Source: Odoribacteraceae bacterium (GTDB taxonomy: Bacteria; Bacteroidota; Bacteroidia; Bacteroidales; Marinifilaceae). From it: a stretch of DNA of 7,340 nucleotides. The stretch lies in NCBI GenBank assembly GCA_031279175.1, contig JAITJA010000068.1, forward strand, positions 1-7,340. Reading direction: 5' to 3'. A program made the position numbers and the translations under genes. Below the pieces are notes generated by a model. The model was not told the DNA's origin and did no database searches. It worked only from the letters and a program-made list of their open reading frames with translations. The first letter of the stretch is position 1. The number at the start of each line of letters is the position of its first letter. Positions 1 to 4,799 of this stretch are shown piece by piece.

Positions 1-18
1 GCGTGCCGCGCTCCCGGG

Positions 19-35
19 TCCGGGGATTTCCCGGA
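19..35. repeat. Short perfect stem-loop near window start
   Basis: TCCGGG (19-24) and CCCGGA (30-35) form a perfect 6-bp stem around a 5-base loop. A run of five T follows at 44-48, eight bases after the stem. It could be a weak terminator of a gene lying before the window, but the distance to the T-run argues against that. A 6-bp stem is also common by chance in GC-rich DNA. Confidence 0.3.
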
Positions 36-98
36 ACATTCTGTTTTTCATTTAGAATATTGTCCGTTGCTGCCGCATGAACGGCTTTTATTGCTACT

Positions 99-135
99 TC
101 CGCGGCCGCCGCGGATGGCACCGCGAGGCTCGCGG
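99..135. repeat. Two adjacent perfect hairpins with 3-base loops
   Basis: TCCGCGG (99-105) pairs perfectly with CCGCGGA (109-115) around loop CCG. Five bases later CCGCGA (121-126) pairs with TCGCGG (130-135) around loop GGC. Two tight, perfect, GC-only-closed hairpins side by side suggest a structured RNA or a palindromic intergenic element, though the very GC-rich composition raises the chance rate. No function can be assigned. Confidence 0.4.
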
Positions 136-148
136 AAGCGTGATTTCC

Positions 149-208
149 GGGGAAAAACGGGGGTTTCGAGGCGTCGCGTCCCCCTTTTCCCGGGCCCCGT
201 TTTTTCTT
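149..208 (+). terminator. Two mutually exclusive hairpins, terminator- or attenuator-like
   Basis: One left arm can pair with either of two right arms. Fold A pairs 150-156 plus 159-163 with 180-184, 185-188 and 189-191: 12 base pairs with a 2-base bulge and a 16-base loop. Fold B pairs AAAAACGGGG (153-162) with CCCCGTTTTT (195-204): 10 perfect pairs, extendable with wobbles to 149/208. Six T at 200-205 lie in the right arm of fold B, directly after the GC part of its stem, as in an intrinsic terminator. It may end transcription of a gene before the window, or act as an attenuator in the rplY leader if the promoter lies further upstream. Confidence 0.3.
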
Positions 209-379
209 CTTCCCCGCGTTCGCGCTCCCCCGCGCCCGTGGGGCATTCACGAGAAAATTTTTATAACTTCGCGGCACGTTTTCACGGGGATATTGACAAT
301 CGTGTAATGGGAACGCGGGCATGGCCTGAAACCCCGGGGATAGAAGGCCGCGTTTGAGTAGCACACAATGTAATGTAAC

Positions 380-958
380 ATGAAAGTTTTTGAATTAAAA
401 GGAGAGATTAGAGAAAATGTTGGTAAGAAATCAACGAAGGCGTTACGCGTGGACGGGAAAGTACCCTGCGTGCTGTACGGTGGCGGCGAGAACGTGCACT
501 TTTCAGTGGTAGAACGGGAACTAAAGGATTTACTCTACACGCCCCACGTCTACCTGGTCAAGCTGCACCTCGGGGAGAAGTCCTACGACGCCATCATGCA
601 GGACATTCAATTCCACCCGGTTTCCGACAAGCCGTTGCACATCGACTTCTACCAGACGTTCGAGGACAAGCCGCTCGTGCTGGAAGTGCCGGTGAGAACG
701 GAAGGCTTCGCCGAGGGCGTACAAGCCGGCGGTAAACTGAACATAACCATGCGCAAGCTAAAAGTCAAGTCCTTCATGAAAGATATGCCGGACGAGCTGC
801 TGTTTAACGTCGAGAAGCTCGGCGTGGGCAAGTCTATCAAGGTGAAGGACGCGTGTTTCGAGAATATCGAGATCTTGAACGCGAAGAACGTGGTTATCGT
901 GCAAGTAAAACTGACAAGGGCCGCGAGGGCCGCGGCGCAACAGCAACAAGAAAAGTAG
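380..958 (+). CDS. rplY: Large ribosomal subunit protein bL25, long Ctc/TL5 form
   Basis: This protein binds 5S rRNA in the 50S central protuberance. It has 192 residues, close to the usual length of the two-domain Ctc/TL5 form and about twice the short E. coli L25. The N-terminal L25 beta-barrel (about residues 3-90) contains the KALRVDGKVPCVLYG stretch and ends with FHPVSDKPLHIDFYQ, both typical of the family. The C-terminal TL5/CTC domain (about 95-178) begins at LVLEVPVRTEG and includes EGVQAGGKL. A short variable tail of Ala/Arg and four Gln ends the protein. The ATG at 380 fits the family N-terminus (MKVFELKGEIRE) and follows an AT-rich leader without a Shine-Dalgarno. It is the first gene of the operon; pth follows 15 bases later in the same frame. 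ctc-pth pairing is widespread in bacteria. Identity is confident. Confidence 0.95.
   Translation: MKVFELKGEIRENVGKKSTKALRVDGKVPCVLYGGGENVHFSVVERELKDLLYTPHVYLVKLHLGEKSYDAIMQDIQFHPVSDKPLHIDFYQTFEDKPLVLEVPVRTEGFAEGVQAGGKLNITMRKLKVKSFMKDMPDELLFNVEKLGVGKSIKVKDACFENIEILNAKNVVIVQVKLTRAARAAAQQQQEK
917..934 (+). repeat. Perfect 9-bp tandem duplication in the rplY 3' end
   Basis: AGGGCCGCG occurs twice without a gap (917-925, 926-934), in frame, encoding Arg-Ala-Ala twice (residues 180-185) in the variable tail after the TL5/CTC domain. It looks like a small slippage-type expansion of a basic tail. Confidence 0.6.
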
Positions 959-973
959 CGCGCTCGTTGTATC

Positions 974-1573
974 GTGGAGAAGATAAAGTACCTCATCACG
1001 GGCCTGGGAAACATCGGCCCCGAGTACCGGGACACGCGGCATAACATCGGATTTAAAGTATTGGACGCCTTCGCTAAGGCGTCCAATGCTGTTTTTGAAG
1101 AAAAGCGTCACGGCGCCGTGGCAGGAGTGAGGCTCAAGGGGCGACAGCTGGTGTTGTTAAAGCCGGGCACTTTCATGAACAACAGCGGGCGGGCCGTGAA
1201 TTACTGGATGGAGAAAGAAAAAGTGCCGCTGCCCGGCCTGTTGGTCATCGGCGACGACATCGCGCTGCCCTTCGGCGCGGTGCGCTTGCGGGCAAACGGG
1301 AGCGACGGCGGGCACAACGGCCTGAAAAGCATCAACGAGTGGCTCGGGACACGACAGTACGCGCGCCTGCGCGTCGGTATCGGCAACGACTTCCGGCGCG
1401 GCGAGCAAGCAGATTACGTCCTCGGCCCGTGGTCGCCGGAGGAAGAGGCCCTCCTCCCCGCCGCGCAATCGCTCTGCGAGCAGGTAATTACCTCCTTCAT
1501 CTTCGCGGGAGCGGAAAAAACAATGAGCCTGTACAACAACAAGGGATTCGCGACGGGAGAAAACGCGTCGTGA
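974..1573 (+). CDS. pth: Peptidyl-tRNA hydrolase (bacterial Pth1)
   Basis: Pth cleaves the ester bond of peptidyl-tRNAs released from or stranded on ribosomes, recycling tRNA in the cytoplasm. The 199-residue length is normal. The N-terminus shows LITGLGNIGPEYRDTRHNIG with Asn13 and catalytic His23. TFMNNSGRAV carries substrate-binding Asn69, VIGDDIALPFG carries Asp94 (equivalent to E. coli Asp93), and GGHNGLKS carries Asn115 (E. coli Asn114). The whole catalytic set is present. The start is GTG at 974, the first start codon after the in-frame rplY stop at 956-958; it puts the conserved GLGN at the usual place. No Shine-Dalgarno is visible, so translation may depend on reinitiation from rplY. 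A terminator-like hairpin lies inside the gene at codons 28-39. hslR follows after 18 bases. Confidence 0.95.
   Translation: MEKIKYLITGLGNIGPEYRDTRHNIGFKVLDAFAKASNAVFEEKRHGAVAGVRLKGRQLVLLKPGTFMNNSGRAVNYWMEKEKVPLPGLLVIGDDIALPFGAVRLRANGSDGGHNGLKSINEWLGTRQYARLRVGIGNDFRRGEQADYVLGPWSPEEEALLPAAQSLCEQVITSFIFAGAEKTMSLYNNKGFATGENAS
1057..1090 (+). terminator. Long inverted repeat inside pth with trailing T-tract
   Basis: Bases 1060-1071 pair perfectly with 1076-1087 (12 bp, core TTGGACGCCTT / AAGGCGTCCAA) around a 4-base loop CGCT. The stem extends with one G-T wobble and two more pairs to 1057/1090, 15 pairs in all. Five T follow at 1092-1096, one base after the extended stem. Shape and T-tract match an intrinsic terminator reading on the plus strand, but it sits about 85-115 bases inside pth, so it could only act as a partial terminator or attenuator, probably suppressed by translating ribosomes. 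The structure is plain in the sequence; the function is inferred. Confidence 0.45.
1109..1120. repeat. Perfect 12-bp palindrome inside pth
   Basis: CACGGCGCCGTG is its own reverse complement and lies 18 bases after the long pth hairpin. With one wobble and one more outer pair it makes a 6-bp stem with a 4-base loop (1107-1122). It may be chance in GC-rich coding DNA; it is listed because it adds a second fold right after the terminator-like structure. Confidence 0.35.
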
Positions 1574-1591
1574 GCCTGTAAACACGAGGAG

Positions 1592-1966
1592 ATGGAAAAA
1601 ACCCGGGTAGATAAATGGTTATGGGCGGTGCGGGTCTTCAAGACCCGTTCGTTGGCGACGGAAGCCTGCGGCAAGGGGCGCGTCTCGATCGGGGAGACTC
1701 GCGTTAAAGCATCGCGGGAGATCAAGGCGGGGGAGACAATAAGCGTCCGCTTCCCTCCCATCGCGCGGGAATACCTCGTGAAACAAGTAATTGACAAGCG
1801 CGTGTCGGCCCAGCTCGCCGCGAATTACGCGGAGGAGACTACCCCGCCGGAACGACTGGAGATCCTGAAAACCGCGAGTACGCGTTACGAGCAACGCGAC
1901 CGGGGCGTCGGGCGACCAACTAAACGCGACCGGCGACTGATCGACCGGCTAAAAGACGAAGAATAA
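1592..1966 (+). CDS. hslR: Hsp15-type S4-domain RNA-binding protein
   Basis: E. coli Hsp15 binds free 50S subunits that still carry a nascent chain on tRNA and helps to rescue them; the Firmicutes relative RqcP works in ribosome-associated quality control. The 124-residue protein has an N-terminal S4 domain (about residues 2-65) with the family signature VDKWLWAVRVFKTRSLA (6-22), and a strongly basic C-terminus with GRPTKRDRR (107-115), as in Hsp15. The ATG at 1592 sits at the expected place before the S4 motif. GAGGAG (1586-1591) directly abuts the ATG, too close for a normal Shine-Dalgarno. The gene is 18 bases after pth and 12 before the DUF4924 gene. Which rescue pathway it serves in this phylum is not known to me. 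Confidence 0.9.
   Translation: MEKTRVDKWLWAVRVFKTRSLATEACGKGRVSIGETRVKASREIKAGETISVRFPPIAREYLVKQVIDKRVSAQLAANYAEETTPPERLEILKTASTRYEQRDRGVGRPTKRDRRLIDRLKDEE
1631..1647. repeat. Inverted repeat near the 5' end of hslR
   Basis: CGGGTCTT and AAGACCCG are reverse complements separated by one base; as a hairpin this is CGGGTC / GACCCG with loop TTCAA. It lies at codons 14-19, inside the conserved S4 signature, so protein constraint and GC bias may explain it. Confidence 0.35.
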
Positions 1967-1978
1967 AACGAGAAAAAG

Positions 1979-2515
1979 ATGTTTATCGCGAGAGAAAAAC
2001 GAAAGGAAAACCTGGCCGAATATATCCTCTACATGTGGCAGGTAGAGGATATGCTGCGCGCCTTCCGGATGGATATCCGGCAAGTGGAGCAGCACGTCGT
2101 CTTGCCTTCCAGCGTCGACGGCCCTCTCCGTGCCGAGCTGCTGGCGTGGTACGATAACCTGATCGAGATGGCGCGGAACGAGGAAGTCACGGAGAGAGGA
2201 CACCTGCAAATCGTGAAGAACGCGCTCAACGAGCTCCTGGAGCTGCACCTCTACCTCCTCTACCAGGAGGGGGACGCGCGCTACCGCCAACTCTACGCGG
2301 ACGCGGCCCCTGACCTGTCCATTTTCCGCCAAAAAAGCGCCTCCCCGGCGGAGATCACCGATGTCGAGTTGTCCCTGCAAGCCCTGTACGGGCAATTCAT
2401 CCTGAGATTACAGAAAAAAGAGATACATTCGCAGACGCGGCAAGCAATGGAGACATTTAGCAAGATGCTCGCTTACCTCGCCGCGCGCTACAAGCAAATG
2501 GAAGAGTTAAACTAA
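1979..2515 (+). CDS. DUF4924 family protein, function unknown
   Basis: I recognise the N-terminus (FIAREKRKENLAEYILYMWQVEDMLRAF) as that of DUF4924, a family found essentially in Bacteroidota and without known function. The 178-residue protein has no signal peptide or membrane segment and is rich in Leu, Glu, Arg and Gln in heptad-like spacing, for example around residues 60-95 and 120-175, so it is probably an all-helical cytoplasmic protein. The ATG at 1979 follows a 12-base A-rich spacer (no Shine-Dalgarno) after the hslR stop. Its tight linkage to L25, Pth and Hsp15 suggests, as inference only, a role near the large subunit or peptidyl-tRNA handling. A perfect 11-bp inverted repeat covers the codons of the conserved motif. 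The family call is fairly sure; a function cannot be given. Confidence 0.85.
   Translation: MFIAREKRKENLAEYILYMWQVEDMLRAFRMDIRQVEQHVVLPSSVDGPLRAELLAWYDNLIEMARNEEVTERGHLQIVKNALNELLELHLYLLYQEGDARYRQLYADAAPDLSIFRQKSASPAEITDVELSLQALYGQFILRLQKKEIHSQTRQAMETFSKMLAYLAARYKQMEELN
2022..2052. repeat. Perfect 11-bp inverted repeat inside the DUF4924 gene
   Basis: ATATCCTCTAC (2022-2032) is the exact reverse complement of GTAGAGGATAT (2042-2052), with a 9-base loop between; a G-T wobble adds a twelfth pair. It spans codons 15-25 (YILYMWQVEDM), the most recognisable motif of the family. No T-tract follows, so it is not terminator-like. Confidence 0.6.
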
Positions 2516-2527
2516 AACAGAAAACAC

Positions 2528-3559
2528 ATGAGAACAACCTTCTTGCTCATTATGCTATCGAGCGTCATCCGACTCAACGCGCAAGAACGCGTGCAAGAGT
2601 TTGCCTGGAGCTACCCGGCAGACCGTTTTCAAGAACTTACCATCCTCAACCGCCTGGGAAACGTGGACGTCCGGCAAGGAGGCGACCTCTTCGAGATCAA
2701 GGCAGAGGTCAGGATAAAAGCAAAGTCCGGGGAGAAAGTAGACGAGATCATGGAATACCTGAAAATAGACGCCATCGAGCGCCCGACTATCCTGCACGTT
2801 AGCTCCGTCCTCGAGAAAAACCTCACCTTCAAGAAGCTCTTCTGCGGCGTGTCGGTCTACGTCGACTACCGCGTCAAGATCCCCAAGGGAAAGAAACTCA
2901 GCGTGGCAAATAAAGACGGCAGCGTCATCATCGGGAATTTCACCGGTGACCTCAACGTCGAGGTTGTCACCGGCGACTTCAAGGCAAGGCAAATAGAAGG
3001 AGACTTTACCGCCAAACTGACGGACGGCCTCTTCGAGGTACAAGATGTCAACCGCTTCACCGGCGACTTCCAGTCGGCAACGGTCAAGATCATCTCCGGA
3101 AGCCGCTTGAAGCTCAATAGTGATGGAAGCAAAATCGACGTGGGAAAGGCGGAAGAGATCATCGCGAAATGCGCCGGGGGAACGCTCAACGTCAACTCCG
3201 TCGACGAGATCAACCTCGCCGCGGCGGGCGCGAAGTGCGAGATACAAGATGTCTCCGAATCGTTCCGCGGCGACCTCCGCTCGAGCCGCCTCGTCGTCCG
3301 TTCCATCAACCACTTCTTCTCCTCCGTCGACATCGCCGCCACCAACACGAATATCGCCCTGCACTTCCGACCGGGAGGGGGATTCAACATGAACCTCAAG
3401 CACGATAATATCAAAATAGCCCTACCCGCGCACTTCGCCCTGGAGACGAAACCGACCATGAACAGGAAAGTATTCATCGAAAGCGGTTTCATCGGCGACA
3501 AGCAGTTCAATAGCCAGGTATCGCTCAACGTCACGGGAGGAAAAGTCTCCATCGACTAA
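2528..3559 (+). CDS. Exported DUF4097-like beta-repeat protein
   Basis: Residues 1-18 look like a signal peptide: Arg2, a hydrophobic core TFLLIMLSSVI, and a likely cut after LNA before QE. No lipobox Cys is present, so a periplasmic or outer-surface location is likely. The mature part opens with FQELTILNRLGNVDVRQ and continues as short beta-strand repeats with Gly-Asp turns (GNFTGDLNVEVVTGDFKARQIEGDF, about residues 137-161) and ends in SLNVTGGKVSID, the pattern of DUF4097 and related GIN-type beta-helix proteins of Bacteroidota. The 343-residue length is plausible. The ATG at 2528 follows a 12-base A-rich spacer after the DUF4924 gene; the M16 gene follows 18 bases downstream. The role is unknown, perhaps adhesin-like or envelope structural. 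The family call is moderate. Confidence 0.75.
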   Translation: MRTTFLLIMLSSVIRLNAQERVQEFAWSYPADRFQELTILNRLGNVDVRQGGDLFEIKAEVRIKAKSGEKVDEIMEYLKIDAIERPTILHVSSVLEKNLTFKKLFCGVSVYVDYRVKIPKGKKLSVANKDGSVIIGNFTGDLNVEVVTGDFKARQIEGDFTAKLTDGLFEVQDVNRFTGDFQSATVKIISGSRLKLNSDGSKIDVGKAEEIIAKCAGGTLNVNSVDEINLAAAGAKCEIQDVSESFRGDLRSSRLVVRSINHFFSSVDIAATNTNIALHFRPGGGFNMNLKHDNIKIALPAHFALETKPTMNRKVFIESGFIGDKQFNSQVSLNVTGGKVSID

Positions 3560-3573
3560 CCCCGCCGGGGAGG
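3560..3573 (+). promoter_or_regulatory. Shine-Dalgarno-like site within a small hairpin before the M16 gene
   Basis: CCCC (3560-3563) and GGGG (3567-3570) form a 4-bp stem with loop GCC directly after the upstream stop. The G-run continues as GGGGAGG (3567-3573), a purine-rich Shine-Dalgarno-like site four bases before the ATG at 3578. The hairpin could partly hide this site. The stem is short, so a regulatory role is only a suggestion. Confidence 0.35.
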
Positions 3574-3577
3574 AAAA

Positions 3578-4795
3578 ATGTACCAAACAGCCATCCTGCA
3601 TAACGGCCTAAGGCTTATACACCACCGCGTCCCCGGGAAAGCGGCCTACTGCGGCCTGCTCGTCAACGCCGGGAGCCGGGACGAGAGGGAGGAGGAAACG
3701 GGAATCGCCCACTTCATCGAGCACCTCATCTTCAAGGGAACGAAAAAAAGAAAAGCCTACCACATCCTGAGCCGCATGGAGGATGTCGGGGGCGAACTCA
3801 ACGCGTATACTACCAAGGAGGAGACCTGCGTGCACGCCACCTTCATGCCCGTCCATTACGAGCGCGCGCTCGAGCTGTTTGCCGACATCCTCTTCCACTC
3901 TACCTTCCCCCGCCGGGAAATGGAAAAAGAAAAGGAGGTCATCATCGACGAGATCAACTCCTACAAGGATAACCCCGCCGAGCTTATCTTCGACGACTTC
4001 GACGAAATGCTCTACGAGGGACACCCCATCGCCCGCAACATCCTCGGCAGCGCGGAGTCCGTCCGCCAACTCGACAGCGAGGCCATCGCGCGCTTCATCG
4101 CCCGCAACTACCACCCCGCGCGCATGGTTATCAGCTCCGTCGGCGACATCCCCTTCGAGAAATTACTCCGCGTCGTCGAGCGCCACTTCGCCCACTACCC
4201 GCCGGGAACGCCCGACACCGGACGGGTCGCGCCGGGAATTTATACCCCGCGCCGGCGAAGCGTCGAGAAGACTACCCACCAGGGACATTGCGTGATCGGG
4301 AATATCGCCTACGACCACAACCGCGAGGAGCGCGTCGCGCTATCACTGCTCGCCAACATCCTCGGGGGAATGGGCATGAACTCCCGCCTCAACCTCAACA
4401 TACGCGAACGCCACGGGCTGGCCTACAACATCGAGGCCTCTTATACCCCCTACTCCGACACCGGGTGCTGCCTCATCTATTTCGGATGCGACAAGGGGAA
4501 TGTCAAGCGCTGCATAGACCTCTGCATGAAGGAGCTGCAACGCCTGCGCGACCAGCCCGTCGGACCGCTACAACTCAAGCGCGCCCGCGCCCAGCTCATC
4601 GGGCAAATCACCATCTCGTCGGAAAACGGGGAGAACATGATGCTCGCCAACGGGAAGAGTTTCCTCGTCTACGACAAGGTCGACACCCTCGAGGAGGCAT
4701 ACGTCCAGATCAACGCGGTCACCCCGGAAACGCTCACCCGCGTGGCCAGGGAGATCTTTGACGTCGAGAAGCAATCCGTGCTCGTCTATCGCTAA
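3578..4795 (+). CDS. M16 family zinc metallopeptidase (pitrilysin/insulinase type)
   Basis: The inverted zinc motif HxxEH is present as HFIEH (His45, catalytic Glu48, His49), and the third zinc ligand is Glu125 in EVIIDEI, 76 residues after His49 as expected for M16. GGELNAYTTKEETC (71-84) is another family hallmark. The 405 residues make one M16 unit: a catalytic N-terminal half to about residue 205 and a C-terminal half with RERHGLAYNI, which usually closes over the substrate. No signal peptide is seen, so it is probably cytoplasmic, like processing-peptidase-type M16B enzymes that degrade or process peptides. All catalytic residues are intact. The ATG at 3578 has a Shine-Dalgarno-like site; the stop is 4 bases before the methyltransferase ATG. 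The actual substrate is unknown. Confidence 0.92.
   Translation: MYQTAILHNGLRLIHHRVPGKAAYCGLLVNAGSRDEREEETGIAHFIEHLIFKGTKKRKAYHILSRMEDVGGELNAYTTKEETCVHATFMPVHYERALELFADILFHSTFPRREMEKEKEVIIDEINSYKDNPAELIFDDFDEMLYEGHPIARNILGSAESVRQLDSEAIARFIARNYHPARMVISSVGDIPFEKLLRVVERHFAHYPPGTPDTGRVAPGIYTPRRRSVEKTTHQGHCVIGNIAYDHNREERVALSLLANILGGMGMNSRLNLNIRERHGLAYNIEASYTPYSDTGCCLIYFGCDKGNVKRCIDLCMKELQRLRDQPVGPLQLKRARAQLIGQITISSENGENMMLANGKSFLVYDKVDTLEEAYVQINAVTPETLTRVAREIFDVEKQSVLVYR
3988..4005 (+). repeat. Perfect 9-bp tandem duplication inside the M16 gene
   Basis: CTTCGACGA is repeated twice without a gap, in codons for FDDFDE just after the conserved glutamate region. It is in frame and may simply reflect the Phe-Asp-rich protein sequence. 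Confidence 0.45.
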
Positions 4796-4799
4796 GCAC

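Larger units (their letters stand above)
1..379. other. Intergenic region upstream of rplY, no convincing gene
   Basis: I find no supported gene here. One plus-strand frame is open from the window edge to 357, but its translation is a Pro/Arg/Ser-rich string without a recognisable domain, as expected from GC-rich non-coding DNA. Bases 1-245 are strongly GC-rich and hold several short-loop inverted repeats, listed separately. Bases 250-310 are more AT-rich, with A/T runs around 251-268 and a TTGACA-like hexamer at 293-298. I could not pair a Bacteroidota -7 box (TAnnTTTG) with a TTTG -33 box at the usual spacing; the nearest -7 match is TAACTTCG at 264-271, one mismatch, with no -33 partner. 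The promoter of the rplY operon probably lies here but is not pinned down. No tRNA-like cloverleaf was seen. Confidence 0.6.

Noticed and set aside
264..298. Possible promoter elements: TAACTTCG (264-271) as a Bacteroidota -7 box and TTGACA (293-298) as a -35 box
   Set aside because: Neither has a partner box at the right spacing; I mention them only as hints within the intergenic entry.
1..357. Plus-strand frame open from the window edge to 357 (with ATG starts at 67 and, in another frame, 77)
   Set aside because: The translation is a low-complexity Pro/Arg/Ser/Leu mix with no domain, it covers the hairpin cluster, and no ribosome-binding-type leader precedes the ATGs. Best explained by scarcity of stop codons in GC-rich DNA.
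1524..1580. Direct repeat TGAGCCTGTA at 1524-1533 and 1571-1580 around the pth stop
   Set aside because: Ten-base repeats are expected many times by chance in a window of this size, and no insertion or attachment-site context is seen.
2555..3403. 282-codon antisense open frame over the DUF4097-like gene
   Set aside because: It mirrors the sense gene's GC-rich codons, has an Asp/Val/Glu-rich composition without recognisable domains, and the sense frame has a signal peptide, good spacing and family match.
3859..3872. 14-bp perfect palindrome CGAGCGCGCGCTCG in the M16 gene
   Set aside because: Simple statistics give about 0.5 perfect 14-bp palindromes per window of this size, more with GC bias; the codons encode ordinary helix residues.
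4758..4799. TTG at 4758 as start of the O-methyltransferase
   Set aside because: It overlaps the M16 gene by 38 bases and adds 14 residues not typical of the family; the ATG at 4800 gives a normal N-terminus and a 4-base gap.
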